NCBI GenBank assembly: GCA_050741255.1
Contig: JBOIEQ010000003.1
Location: 1-64,000, forward strand
DNA: 64,000 nucleotides
Reading direction: 5' to 3'
Origin: CAZXNF01 sp050741255
Lineage (GTDB): Bacteria; Pseudomonadota; Gammaproteobacteria; Burkholderiales; SG8-41
Below are positions 52,527 through 61,599 of the stretch, in pieces. A model generated the notes under the pieces. The model was not told where the DNA came from, searched no databases, and saw only the letters and a list, made by a program, of their open reading frames with translations. Position numbers and translations under genes: made by a program. Positions within the stretch are counted from its first letter, which is position 1, and each line of letters starts with the position of its first letter.

Positions 52527-54045
52527 GCGCCTCGCCCTGCAACTGCGCCCGCGCAATCCGTGGGAGGCGATGGACCTCGGCGCAGCGATGCTGCGAGAAT
52601 GGTGGCAGCCGGTCTACGGCGCGTGGTTCGCGGTGTACGGGCCGGCCGTCGTGCTGCTGCACCTCGTCTTCACCGCGCATCCCGCGCTCGCGCTGCTCGC
52701 GCTGTGGTGGCTGAAGCCCGCGTTCGACCGCATCGTGCTGCACGTGGCCGCCGGCAGCGTGTTCGGCGCGTCGCCCGCCGTGCGCGACACCGTGCGCGGC
52801 TACTTCCGCTACGCCGGCCGCGGGCTGTTCGCGTCGCTGACCTACTACCGCTTCGATCTCGCGCGGTCGTTCAATCTGCCGGTGTGGCAACTGGAGGGGC
52901 TGCGCGGCGCGCCCGCGCGCAAGCGCGCGCAGGCGCTGCACAGGCGCGCCCGCGGACACGCCGTGTGGCTGACGCTGATTTGCGCGAATTTCGAGCTGGT
53001 GCTGTTCTTCTCTCTCATCGGCCTGCTGGCGATGGTGACGCCGGCGCACGCCGGCGAGCAGTGGGGCTGGGCGGCCTTCTTCCTCGGCCGGGACGATCTG
53101 CCGCTGTGGCGCGTCATCGTCGAACACGCGTGTTACCTGCTGGCCGTGTCCATCGTGGAGCCTCTCTACGTGACCGCCGGTTTCGCGTTGTATCTCAACC
53201 GGCGCACGCAACTGGAGGCCTGGGACGTGGAGCTGCAGTTGCGCCGGCTGGAGGCGGCCCCCGGACGGTCCGCGCCGCTGCGCCAGGCGGCGGCGGTGGC
53301 GGTGCTCGCACTCGTCCTCGGCTGGAGCGCGACGCCGTGGCCCGTGTTCGCCGCAGAACCGCCCCCGGCGACGCCGGCCGGCGAGGCGGCGCGCGAGGTG
53401 CTCAAGGACCCCGCGTTCGAACAATGGAAAGACAACACGGGCTGGCGCTACGTCGGGCCGGGTCTCGGCGGCGAGGAATCCAGGCGGGAGCCGCGCAAGT
53501 CTGCCGACACCGACTGGAGCGGCCTGATCAATGGCATCGCCGAGCTGCTCCGCCTCCTGGCGTGGGCCGCCGGCGCCGCCGCCATTGCGTGGCTGCTGTG
53601 GATCGTCGCGCGCTATGCGGGGCTCGCCCGCGGCGGCTGGCGGGAGGGTTACCGGCCGCCGGATGCGCTGTTCGGGCTCGACCTGCGGCCCGAGTCGCTG
53701 CCCGATGACGTGCCCGGCACGGCCGCGGCGCTGATGCGCGAGGGCCGGCTGCGCGAGGCGCTCGCGCTGCTCTACCGCGGGGCACTGGTGAAGCTCGTGC
53801 ACGTGCGTCACGTGGAGATCGCCGCCGCCGATACCGAAGGCGATTGCGTGCGCCGCGTGAGCGCCGCCACCCCGGGCGCCACCGCGCAGTACTTCGCGCG
53901 GCTGGTGGGCGTGTGGCAGGGCGCGGCCTATGCGAACCGCCTGCCGCCGCCCGCCGATGCCGAGGCGCTCGCGCGCGAGTGGGCGGCGGCCTTCGCGCCC
54001 GAGACCGCGCCCGGTACGGCCACGCCGAACGGCCCGTCCGCATGA
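52516..54045 (+). CDS. DUF4129-domain membrane protein
   Basis: A 509-residue protein, GTG start. The N-terminal half has four or five membrane segments (residues about 30-250). The C-terminal half has another membrane helix near residue 355 followed by a soluble DUF4129 domain (LMREGRLREALALLYRGALVKL, then TEGDCVRRV and QYFARLVGVWQGAAYANRLPP). DUF4129 proteins are transglutaminase-core-like partners in MoxR clusters, without enzymatic residues known. Overlaps the genes on both sides (11 and 4 bases). Confidence 0.85.
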   Translation: MDLERLALQLRPRNPWEAMDLGAAMLREWWQPVYGAWFAVYGPAVVLLHLVFTAHPALALLALWWLKPAFDRIVLHVAAGSVFGASPAVRDTVRGYFRYAGRGLFASLTYYRFDLARSFNLPVWQLEGLRGAPARKRAQALHRRARGHAVWLTLICANFELVLFFSLIGLLAMVTPAHAGEQWGWAAFFLGRDDLPLWRVIVEHACYLLAVSIVEPLYVTAGFALYLNRRTQLEAWDVELQLRRLEAAPGRSAPLRQAAAVAVLALVLGWSATPWPVFAAEPPPATPAGEAAREVLKDPAFEQWKDNTGWRYVGPGLGGEESRREPRKSADTDWSGLINGIAELLRLLAWAAGAAAIAWLLWIVARYAGLARGGWREGYRPPDALFGLDLRPESLPDDVPGTAAALMREGRLREALALLYRGALVKLVHVRHVEIAAADTEGDCVRRVSAATPGATAQYFARLVGVWQGAAYANRLPPPADAEALAREWAAAFAPETAPGTATPNGPSA

Positions 54046-55169
54046 CCCGGAACCGCCTCATTTCGGCCGTGCTGTGCGTGCTCCTCGCGTGGGCCGCGTA
54101 CTGGTTCGCCACGCGTTTCGCGCGCGTGACCGAGCGCGAGCATGTGGGATTCCAGGGCGAGGCGCTCGAGGATCCGCTGCTCGCGGCGGGCCGGGTCGCG
54201 CGCAAGCTGGGACTGCCCGCGCAGCGGTTGGCCAGCACCGCCCAGCTGCAGTCCGTGCCCGCCGACGCCGTGCTGGTGCTGGCGGACCGTCGCGCCATGA
54301 CGCCGCAATTCGCGGAACGGCTGCTCGCGTGGGTGGAGCGCGGCGGCCATCTCGTCACGGTCGGCATACCCGGGGACGACGACGATCCGCTGCTCGATGC
54401 GCTCGGCATCCGCCGCGAGTGGGCCAAGGGCAACCTGCAGACGCTTTACGAACTGCAACTGGCGAAGGGCGAACGGCCGCTGCGGATGCAGTTGCGGGAG
54501 CGTACGACCCGCATGCGGTTTTCGGAAAAGGACCCGCGCGCCGTGTTCACGGTGGTCGACAGGGCCGGCATGGCGTGGCTGCTGCATACCCGGGTGGGCG
54601 GTGGCGCGGTGACGCTGCTGCCGGGACTGGGCTTCGCCACCAACGGCGAACTCGGCAATTTCGACCACGCCGAGGCGTTCTGGCAGCTCGTCAACCTCCA
54701 GTCCGGCCGCCGCGCGCTGTGGACGGCCACGCGCCTCGAAACACCGTCGCTCACGCGCTGGATCGGCGAACACGCGCTTGGCGCGGCCGGCGTCGCGCTG
54801 GTGCTGCTGCTGTTCTGGCTGTGGCGCGTGGTGCCGCGCTTCGGGCCGGTCGCGCCGGACCCGATGCCCGCACGGCGGCGCCTGCTCGACCACCTGCGCG
54901 CGGCCGGACGGTTTCACTGGCGGCGCGAAGGCTCGCCCGGACTCCTGCATGCCGCGCGCGAAGCCAGTCTGCGGCGACTCGCCCGCGTGCATCCTGATCT
55001 CGCCGCATTGACACCCACCGACCGCGCGCGCGAAGCGGCGGCGCGTACCGGGTTGTCGGCGGACGCCGCGCGCATCGCCTACGAGCTCCCCGCGGTGGAC
55101 ACCCGCGAATTCACCGCGGCGGTGAGCGCGTTGCAGACCTTCGAGGAACGGCTGAATCGCCGCGCGTAG
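54042..55169 (+). CDS. DUF4350-domain membrane protein
   Basis: A 375-residue protein with an N-terminal membrane helix (LISAVLCVLLAWAAYWFATRF), a soluble domain with a ThuA/GATase-like start (ADAVLVLADRRAMTPQFAERLLAWVERGGHLVTVG), a second helix at about residue 250 (LGAAGVALVLLLFWLWRVVP) and a cytoplasmic C-terminal part. The order is that of DUF4350 proteins found between DUF4129 and MoxR genes. Start overlaps the DUF4129 stop by ATGA. Confidence 0.85.
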   Translation: MTRNRLISAVLCVLLAWAAYWFATRFARVTEREHVGFQGEALEDPLLAAGRVARKLGLPAQRLASTAQLQSVPADAVLVLADRRAMTPQFAERLLAWVERGGHLVTVGIPGDDDDPLLDALGIRREWAKGNLQTLYELQLAKGERPLRMQLRERTTRMRFSEKDPRAVFTVVDRAGMAWLLHTRVGGGAVTLLPGLGFATNGELGNFDHAEAFWQLVNLQSGRRALWTATRLETPSLTRWIGEHALGAAGVALVLLLFWLWRVVPRFGPVAPDPMPARRRLLDHLRAAGRFHWRREGSPGLLHAAREASLRRLARVHPDLAALTPTDRAREAAARTGLSADAARIAYELPAVDTREFTAAVSALQTFEERLNRRA

Positions 55170-55205
55170 CGGCTTATCCCTGTTGCAAACGATCCAGGAA
55201 GAACC

Positions 55206-56183
55206 ATGACGACACCGACCGCAGAACAATTCCAGCAGGCCACCCGCGCGGCAACCGCCATGCGCACCGAGATTGCCAAGGCGCTGGTCGGCCAGGACGA
55301 GATCGTCGAGCACACGCTGGCGGCACTGCTCGCCGCGGGCCACGTGCTGATCGAGGGCGTGCCCGGCCTCGGCAAGACGCTGCTCGTGCGGGCACTCGCG
55401 CGCACCTTTGACGGCAAGTTCGCGCGCATCCAGTTCACGCCGGATCTTATGCCGGCCGACGTCACGGGCCACACGCTCTACGACCAGGCCGCGCACCAGT
55501 TCGTGACGCGGCGCGGGCCGGTGTTCACCAACCTGCTGCTCGCCGACGAGATCAACCGCGCGCCTGCCAAGACACAGGCCGCGCTGCTGGAGGTGATGCA
55601 GGAAGGGCAGGTCACGATCGAGGGCGAGTCCCAACTGCTCGAGCCGCCGTTCATGGTGCTCGCCACGCAGAACCCGATCGAGCACGAGGGCACCTACGCG
55701 CTGCCGGAAGCGCAGCTCGACCGCTTTTTGCTCAAGGTGAAGATTGTCTACCCGGATGCGCAGCAGGAAGCGGCGCTCGTGCGGCAGGTGACCACCGGCA
55801 CCGTCGGCGAGAAACTCAACGTCGACGCGGTCGCCCCGCTGCTGAAGCCCGCGCAGGTGCTCGCGCTGCAACAGATCACCGCCGGCGTGCGGGTGGACGA
55901 CGCGGTGCACGACTACGCCGTGCGCATCGTGCGCGCGACGCGGACGTGGAACGGTGTCGCCTCCGGCGCGGGGCCGCGCGGCGGCATCGCGCTCGTACGT
56001 GCCGCCCGTGCGGTGGCGCTCCTCGGCGGCCGCGATTTCGTGACGCCGGACGACGTGAAGCGCATGGCGCTGCCGGCCCTGCGCCACCGGGTGACGCCCG
56101 CGCCGGAGCTGGAAATCGAGGGCCAGGACGCCGACGCGATCCTGGCGGCGCTGCTGGCGCGCGTCGAAGCGCCAAGAACGTGA
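55206..56183 (+). CDS. MoxR family AAA+ ATPase
   Basis: A 325-residue AAA+ ATPase. Walker A EGVPGLGKT (about residues 55-63), Walker B LLADEINRAP, sensor 1 LATQNPIEHEGTYALPEAQLDRFLLK and the small C-terminal lid domain. MoxR proteins act as chaperones for VWA or DUF58 partners and membrane complexes. It begins 36 bases after DUF4350 and is separated from DUF58 by a long inverted repeat. The stop codon lies inside the left arm of the repeat. Confidence 0.95.
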   Translation: MTTPTAEQFQQATRAATAMRTEIAKALVGQDEIVEHTLAALLAAGHVLIEGVPGLGKTLLVRALARTFDGKFARIQFTPDLMPADVTGHTLYDQAAHQFVTRRGPVFTNLLLADEINRAPAKTQAALLEVMQEGQVTIEGESQLLEPPFMVLATQNPIEHEGTYALPEAQLDRFLLKVKIVYPDAQQEAALVRQVTTGTVGEKLNVDAVAPLLKPAQVLALQQITAGVRVDDAVHDYAVRIVRATRTWNGVASGAGPRGGIALVRAARAVALLGGRDFVTPDDVKRMALPALRHRVTPAPELEIEGQDADAILAALLARVEAPRT

Positions 56184-56285
56184 GGGGTGAGGAGAGAGGG
56201 GTGAGGGGAAAAGCTCACAAAGCTGGTTGGTGGGTGGAGAGGGTCAGTCGGTTTCTCCCCTCCCCCCTCACGCCTCACCCCTCAC
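56180..56285. repeat. Long inverted repeat (GTGAGGGG type) between moxR and DUF58
   Basis: 30-base arms (56180-56209 and 56256-56285) with only three mismatches, separated by 46 bases. The arms are purine-rich, with repeated GTGAGGGG units. The left arm contains the moxR stop codon, and the right arm ends 7 bases before the DUF58 start codon, where no ribosome site is visible. Confidence 0.9.
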
Positions 56286-56292
56286 CGCAACA

Positions 56293-57600
56293 ATGCTGAT
56301 CCCTTCCCGCCCCTTCCTCTGGATCCTCGCCGCGCTGCTGGCGGTTGGCATCGCCGCGGCGTTCGTGCCGGAGATCAAGCTCGCGTGGGCGTTCGCGGCG
56401 ACGGTGCTGGCGGTCGGCGCGCTGGGCGACGGGCTCTACGCGGTGAGCGCCCCGCGCCTGTCCGCGCGACGCGTGGTGCCGGGCTCGCTGGCGCTGGGCG
56501 TCTGGCATCCGGTGCGGCTGCGGCTGGCGAACGGCGAGCGCAGGGCGCTGACGCTCGTGCTCTACGACCACCACCCGGCGCCCTTCGAGACGCGCGGACT
56601 GCCGCGCGCGGTGAGGCTGCCGGCCGGCGGCTGGTCGGAGATCGAATACGAGGTGCGGCCGGTCCAGCGCGGCGAGTTCCGCTTTGGCGCGGTGGAGGTG
56701 CGCGTGCGTTCGCCGCTCGCGCTGTGGGTGCGCGCCGCGGACACGGGCGAAGCGTCCCTGACGCGCGTGTATCCGAACTTCGCGGCGATCACGAAGTACG
56801 CGCTGCTTGCCACCGACAACCGGCTCTCGCAGATCGGCATCCTGCAGCGCCGGCGGCGCGGCGAGGGACTCGACTTCCACCAGTTGCGCGAATGGCGCGA
56901 GGGCGACAGCCTGCGCTCGGTGGACTGGAAGGCGACCTCGCGCACGATGAAGCTGGTGTCGCGCGAGTACCAGGACGAGCGCGACCAGCAGATCGTGTTC
57001 CTGATTGACTGCGGTCGACGGCTCGCCGCGCAGGACGACGACCTGTCGCATTTCGACCACGTGCTCAACTCGGCGCTGCTGTTGTCCTACGTGGCGCTGC
57101 GGCAGGGCGACGCGGTGGGTTTCATGACTTTTGGCGGCGTCGAGCGCTTCATGGCGCCGCGCAAGTCGGCGGCCACGGTCAGCCTGATGCTAAACCAGCT
57201 CTACGACCTGCAGCCGACGCTGGCGTCGAGCGACTATACCGCCGCGGCGCTTGCGCTCACGCTGCGCGTGCGCAAGCGCGCGCTGGTGGTGGTGCTGTCG
57301 AACCTGCGCGACGAGGATGACGACACGCTCGCGCCCGCGCTGGCGCTGCTGTCGCAGCGGCACCTGGTGATGTTCGCGAGTCTGCGCGAGCACCTGTTGA
57401 CGCGGGCGCTGGACGTGCGCGTGGACAGTTTCGACCGCGCGCTGACGCATGCTTCCGCGGCGCAGTACCTGCGGGCGCGCGAAGTGGCTTTCCGCCGGCT
57501 GGGCCAGCGCGGCGCGACCTGTCTCGACGTCGAACCGCAGCAACTGGCGGTGGCGCTGGTGAACCGCTACCAGGACCTGAAGCGGGCGGGGCGGTTGTAA
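56293..57600 (+). CDS. DUF58 domain-containing protein
   Basis: A 435-residue protein with two N-terminal membrane helices (residues 9-49), a beta-rich domain and the DUF58 core: RRRRGEGLDFHQLREWREGDSLRSVDWKATSR at about residues 190-220, then a VWA-like region (IVFLIDCGRRL with an incomplete metal site). Partner of MoxR ATPases. Here it follows moxR after the inverted repeat, so its translation may depend on that RNA structure; the ATG at 56293 has no clear ribosome site. Confidence 0.9.
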   Translation: MLIPSRPFLWILAALLAVGIAAAFVPEIKLAWAFAATVLAVGALGDGLYAVSAPRLSARRVVPGSLALGVWHPVRLRLANGERRALTLVLYDHHPAPFETRGLPRAVRLPAGGWSEIEYEVRPVQRGEFRFGAVEVRVRSPLALWVRAADTGEASLTRVYPNFAAITKYALLATDNRLSQIGILQRRRRGEGLDFHQLREWREGDSLRSVDWKATSRTMKLVSREYQDERDQQIVFLIDCGRRLAAQDDDLSHFDHVLNSALLLSYVALRQGDAVGFMTFGGVERFMAPRKSAATVSLMLNQLYDLQPTLASSDYTAAALALTLRVRKRALVVVLSNLRDEDDDTLAPALALLSQRHLVMFASLREHLLTRALDVRVDSFDRALTHASAAQYLRAREVAFRRLGQRGATCLDVEPQQLAVALVNRYQDLKRAGRL

Positions 57601-57612
57601 CTGCAACAATGG

Positions 57613-57722
57613 AACCACAGAGGCACGGAGGCGCGGAGGAAACCGGGAACGAACAAATTCACAGGCCCCGATTAAATTTTCCGGTTTGTCGGCTTTTCTC
57701 CGTGCCTCCGTGCCTCTGTGGT
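57613..57722. repeat. Long inverted repeat (CCACAGAGGCACGGAG type) after DUF58
   Basis: 26-base arms (57613-57638 and 57697-57722) with one mismatch and a 58-base spacer, in the gap between DUF58 and the alcohol dehydrogenase gene. The arms contain GGCACGGAGG-type tandem units. The sequence is unrelated to the repeat before DUF58. Confidence 0.9.
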
Positions 57723-57747
57723 TCAATCGTTTTCAAGGAAAGCCACC

Positions 57748-59058
57748 ATGAGCTGCAGCCACCACTACTACCAGCAGGCCGGCCTCGGCGACGACGCCTT
57801 CACGCTCGACGCCTCCACCGTCACCTTCGGCGCCGGTTGCCTCAAGGAAGCGGGCGACCATGCGCGGGCGCTGGGCCTGAAGCGCGTCGCCCTGTTTACG
57901 GACAAGGGCGTGGTGAAGCTGGAACATTGCGCGGTGGTGCGCCGGTCGCTAGCCGGCGCCGGCATCGACGTGGCGGTGTACGATGAAGTGGCCGTGGAGC
58001 CGACCGACGTGTCCTTCCAGGCGGCGAGCCGGTTTGCGGCGGCGGGCAGGTTCGACGGCTTCGTCTCCGTCGGCGGCGGCTCCGTGATGGACACCTGCAA
58101 GGCCGCCAACGTCTACGCCACGCATCCCGCCGAGTTCCTCGCCTATATCAACGCGCCGGTCGGCCGCGGGGAGCCGGTGCCCGGCCCGCTGAAGCCGCAC
58201 ATCGCCTGCCCGACGACGTCGGGCACCGGTTCGGAAGTCACCGGGATCGCGATCTTCGACTACCTGCCGATGCAGGCGAAGACCGGCATGGTCTCGCGTC
58301 GCATGAAGCCGACGACCGCGCTGATCGATCCCGACGTCACGCGCACGCTGCCGGCGACGATCGTGGCCGCCACCGGTTTCGACGCCATGTCCCATGCGCT
58401 GGAAACACTGACGGCGATTCCGTACGCGCGCCGTGCGAAAGCGCCGCAACCGAGCCGCCGGCCGGTGAGCCAGGGCGCCAATCCGTGGAGCGACGCCGTG
58501 GCGCACGAAGCGCTCGACCTCGTGGGGAAGTATTTCCTGCGCGCGGTACAGGACGCCAGCGACCTCGAGGCGCGCGCCGAGATGATGTACGCCGCGACAC
58601 TGGCCGGCATCGCTTTCGGCAACGCGGGCTGCCACCTGCCACATGGCATGTCCTACGCCGTGTCCGGCCTGATCCGCGAATTCCGCGCGCCGGAGTACGC
58701 GCAGGACGGCCCCTTCATCCCGCACGGCATGTCGGTGATCCTCAACGCGCCGTCGGTCTACCGCTTCACCGCCGAGGCCTGTCCCGACCGGCACCTCGAC
58801 GCCGCGCGCCGCCTCGGCGCGGACGCGAAGGGCGCGACGGAGGCCGATGCGGGCGAAGTGCTGGCGAAGCGCCTGATCGAATTCGTGCGCGCGGTGGGTT
58901 TTCCGAACGGCCTGTCCGCGGTGGGCTTTTCCGAGCGCGATCTCGATGCGCTGGTGCAGGGGGCGTTGCCGCAGGCGCGGGTGATCAACAACGCGCCGCG
59001 GGCAGTGGGGCCGGAAGAATTGCGGAAACTGTACGCCGGGGCGCTTGCGTACTGGTAA
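57748..59058 (+). CDS. Hydroxyacid-oxoacid transhydrogenase (iron-containing alcohol dehydrogenase family)
   Basis: A 436-residue type III alcohol dehydrogenase. SVGGGSVMDTCKAANVY binds NAD, and the metal ligands lie in FDAMSHALE and HLPHGMSYAV. The insertion APQPSRRPVSQGANPWSDA is characteristic of the HOT group, which oxidises 4-hydroxybutyrate or similar while reducing 2-oxoglutarate. AAGGAAAG precedes the ATG at 57748. It stands alone after the second inverted repeat. Confidence 0.9.
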   Translation: MSCSHHYYQQAGLGDDAFTLDASTVTFGAGCLKEAGDHARALGLKRVALFTDKGVVKLEHCAVVRRSLAGAGIDVAVYDEVAVEPTDVSFQAASRFAAAGRFDGFVSVGGGSVMDTCKAANVYATHPAEFLAYINAPVGRGEPVPGPLKPHIACPTTSGTGSEVTGIAIFDYLPMQAKTGMVSRRMKPTTALIDPDVTRTLPATIVAATGFDAMSHALETLTAIPYARRAKAPQPSRRPVSQGANPWSDAVAHEALDLVGKYFLRAVQDASDLEARAEMMYAATLAGIAFGNAGCHLPHGMSYAVSGLIREFRAPEYAQDGPFIPHGMSVILNAPSVYRFTAEACPDRHLDAARRLGADAKGATEADAGEVLAKRLIEFVRAVGFPNGLSAVGFSERDLDALVQGALPQARVINNAPRAVGPEELRKLYAGALAYW

Positions 59059-59068
59059 TTCCTGACGC

Positions 59069-59770
59069 TCAGCCGCGCAGCCACGCCTCCAGCGCCTGCG
59101 TCACGGCCTCCGGTTGTTCGATCGCGCTCAGGTGGCCGCAGTCGGGGATGGTCACGAGCCGCGCGCCGGCGATGCCGGCCGCGATCTCGGCCGCGCGCTC
59201 CGGCGGCGTGGGCACGTCCTGGTCGCCCACCAGCACCAGCGTCGGGCAACGGATGGCCGGCAGTCCGGGCAATGAATCCGGACGCTGCATGATCGCCGTC
59301 AGTTGCCGCACGAAGGCTTCCGCACCGGCGTCTTCGGCCATGGCGTGGACGATGCCGCGGAGCGCCGCGTCCTCGCGGCGGCCCGGGTGCACGAAATTCG
59401 GATAGAGCAGGTCCGGTATTTCACCGAAGTGCCCGGCCTGCGCCTGCGCGATCTGCTCCTTGCGTTTCGCGGTCTGCTCCGCGGTGTCCGCGCGCGCCGA
59501 TGTGTCGAGCAGTGCCAGCCGCGCCACGCGGTCCGGCGCCTGGCGCAGGATCTCGAACGCGATGTAACCGCCCATCGAATGGCCGGCGAGCGCGAAGCGC
59601 GGCGGGGCGTCGGCGAGGATGCGCTTGGCGATGCCCGTCATGCTGTCGTCGCGTGTGTGATCGGCGACCGTCACCGGGCCGGAGCGCCACAGCGCGGGAA
59701 TCTGCGCGGCGTAAAAACGCGGCGAGCAGAGCAGGCCGGGAATGAGGACGACGGGCAGGGCAGCATGCAT
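59069..59770 (-). CDS. Alpha/beta hydrolase
   Basis: A 233-residue hydrolase with Ser65 in AGHSMGGYIAFE, the acid in VGDQDVPTPPE and the His in PDCGHLSAIEQPE. No signal peptide, so cytoplasmic. The ATG at 59770 is used; an in-frame upstream ATG adds 13 residues. Converges on the alcohol dehydrogenase. Substrate unknown; it differs from the PcaD-like hydrolase at 44076-44849. Confidence 0.85.
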   Translation of the reverse strand: MHAALPVVLIPGLLCSPRFYAAQIPALWRSGPVTVADHTRDDSMTGIAKRILADAPPRFALAGHSMGGYIAFEILRQAPDRVARLALLDTSARADTAEQTAKRKEQIAQAQAGHFGEIPDLLYPNFVHPGRREDAALRGIVHAMAEDAGAEAFVRQLTAIMQRPDSLPGLPAIRCPTLVLVGDQDVPTPPERAAEIAAGIAGARLVTIPDCGHLSAIEQPEAVTQALEAWLRG

Positions 59771-59846
59771 GAGCGTTTCCGGTAACGGATGGAGGCAGGA
59801 GGGTGTCACACGCCCTGGCGCAGGGTCTGTAGGCGAGCGTCTGACG

Positions 59847-60971
59847 TCAGCTGACGTCGTGCGGTCTGGCTCTTCGATGCACCTCCGGGTTCAGCGCCGC
59901 GATCCGTTTGGCGAGCGAGGGGTGCGTGGCGAGACAGCGCCAGCCCACGGCCGGCACGAAGAGCAGCGGCCCGACTTCCTCGCGATACGGCCCGCTTAAA
60001 CGCTGCGTTCCGGTCTGCTGCAGTCGCCGCAGCAGCGCGTCCACCGCAGCCGGATTCCGCGTGAGCTGCAGGGTCGTCGCGTCCGCGAGCAGCACGCGTT
60101 GGCGGGCGCCGAGCGCGCGTATCCATCGCGCGAGCGCGTATCCGCAGCTCCCGATGAGCGAGATCACGCCGCCGAAAAAGGCGACGATCATGCCGAAGAA
60201 GCATCCGGCCTTGCCGAGGTCGCCGACGTTGCCGTCGCTGTCGCCCGAATGACGCAGCACCGCGCCCGGCGCGCCCACCAGGGACCGGCCGGCCGCGTAG
60301 ACGGCGGTGAGGCCGGCGAGCCAGCCGATCATGCGCACGTTGAGCGCGACGTCGCCGTTGGCCACGCGCCCCAGCGCGTACGCCACCAGCGCCTGCAGCT
60401 CCGCCCGCGGCAGCCGGAGGACTGCGCCCTGCGTGAGGATGACGGCGATGTCGTCCGGCCCGGCAGCGAACGACAGGGCGTTGACGGATTCCCGGTCCGC
60501 GTCGAGCACGTAGAGCGCGGGCGGCAGCAGTTGCGCAGCCAGCGCCATTTCATCGGCGACGTTGATGAGCTGCCGCTCCTCTTCGAACGGCCTGTCGCGG
60601 TCCACGGGCCGTGCGCCGAGGCTGCGCGCGAACGCCGCGGAGCCCTTCCGGAGTCCGCGCCGGCGCGCCTGCGCGCCGTTGGCCATCACGAGGAGCGACA
60701 CTCCGCTGATGACCGCGTAAAACCCCAGCGGCATGGCGGCGAGCACTCGCCACGGTTCGGTCTGTATCGTGCCCAGCGCCTCCGGCGGCAGGCGGTCCAT
60801 CGCGATCCCGGCGAGGGCCAGCCCCATGAACACGTTGATCGTGGCGACGACCAGCGGCACGCACAGCAGGACCAGCGCGAAGCGCCACCGCGCCCGCCGC
60901 GCGGCGGACGCCTGCGCGGCAAAAAAATCGATGGTCCCGGCCGGCGTTTCGGCGGGAGGCGCAGCGCTCAC
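59847..60971 (-). CDS. M48-like peptidase homologue that lacks the HExxH motif
   Basis: A 374-residue membrane protein starting with GTG that overlaps the lemA stop (GTGA). Two hydrophobic N-terminal segments, then the peptidase M48/HtpX core: LINVADEMALAAQLLPPALYVLDADRESVNALSFAAG, and LPRAELQALVAYALGRVANGD where an active enzyme would read AHELGH. Thus HExxH is replaced by YALGR at residues 198-202, with no zinc ligands. Two further hydrophobic segments follow. Likely a non-catalytic partner of LemA. Everything else in the fold appears conserved, so this is not simple decay. Confidence 0.88.
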   Translation of the reverse strand: MSAAPPAETPAGTIDFFAAQASAARRARWRFALVLLCVPLVVATINVFMGLALAGIAMDRLPPEALGTIQTEPWRVLAAMPLGFYAVISGVSLLVMANGAQARRRGLRKGSAAFARSLGARPVDRDRPFEEERQLINVADEMALAAQLLPPALYVLDADRESVNALSFAAGPDDIAVILTQGAVLRLPRAELQALVAYALGRVANGDVALNVRMIGWLAGLTAVYAAGRSLVGAPGAVLRHSGDSDGNVGDLGKAGCFFGMIVAFFGGVISLIGSCGYALARWIRALGARQRVLLADATTLQLTRNPAAVDALLRRLQQTGTQRLSGPYREEVGPLLFVPAVGWRCLATHPSLAKRIAALNPEVHRRARPHDVS

Positions 60972-61573
60972 GCGCTCAGGGATACGCGAACCGGCTGCCG
61001 CTCCTCCGGACGCTCGGTCTGGAACGACGAGGCTTCGCGGAACGAGAAGATCGCGGCGAGGAGGTTGCTCGGAAAGATCTGGATCGCGGTGTTGTAGCGG
61101 AGCACCGCGTCGTTATAGGCCTGCCGCGCGAACGCCACCTTGTTTTCGGTGGAGGTGAGTTCCTCCGACAGGCTGGCGATCGTCTTGTCGGCCTTGAGGT
61201 CCGGATACGACTCGACCAGCGCGAAGAGGCGCTGCAGCGCGCCGCTCAGGCCGGCATCCTCGGCGGCGAGCTGCCGGATGGCCTCGGCGCTGCGCGGATT
61301 CGCGGCCGCCTTCTCGCTTGCAGAAACCGCGGCTGCGCGGGCCCGGGTGACCGACTCCAGGGTCTCGCGTTCGTGCTTCAGGTAACCCCGCGCCGTCTCC
61401 ACGAGATTCGGGATGAGATCGAAGCGGCGCTTGAGCTGGACGTCGATCTGCGCGAAGGCGTTGACGAAGCGATTGCGCAGCCGGACGAGCGCGTTGTAAC
61501 CGAGTATCGCCCAGGCCGCGAGGACCACGGCGATTGCGATCAGCAGTATCTGGATCGTGATGAACGTCAGCAT
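60968..61573 (-). CDS. LemA family protein
   Basis: A 201-residue protein with one N-terminal membrane helix (ITIQILLIAIAVVLAAWAIL) and a four-helix coiled domain. YNALVRLRNRFVNAFAQIDVQLKRRFDLIPNLVETARGYLKHE is the LemA signature. The ATG at 61573 is preceded by GGGGAGG. LemA genes are commonly next to M48 or TPM-domain genes, here a degenerate M48. The function of LemA is only loosely known (envelope-related). Confidence 0.95.
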   Translation of the reverse strand: MLTFITIQILLIAIAVVLAAWAILGYNALVRLRNRFVNAFAQIDVQLKRRFDLIPNLVETARGYLKHERETLESVTRARAAAVSASEKAAANPRSAEAIRQLAAEDAGLSGALQRLFALVESYPDLKADKTIASLSEELTSTENKVAFARQAYNDAVLRYNTAIQIFPSNLLAAIFSFREASSFQTERPEERQPVRVSLSA

Positions 61574-61599
61574 GAGCGGCCTCCCCGGGCGCGTGCAGG

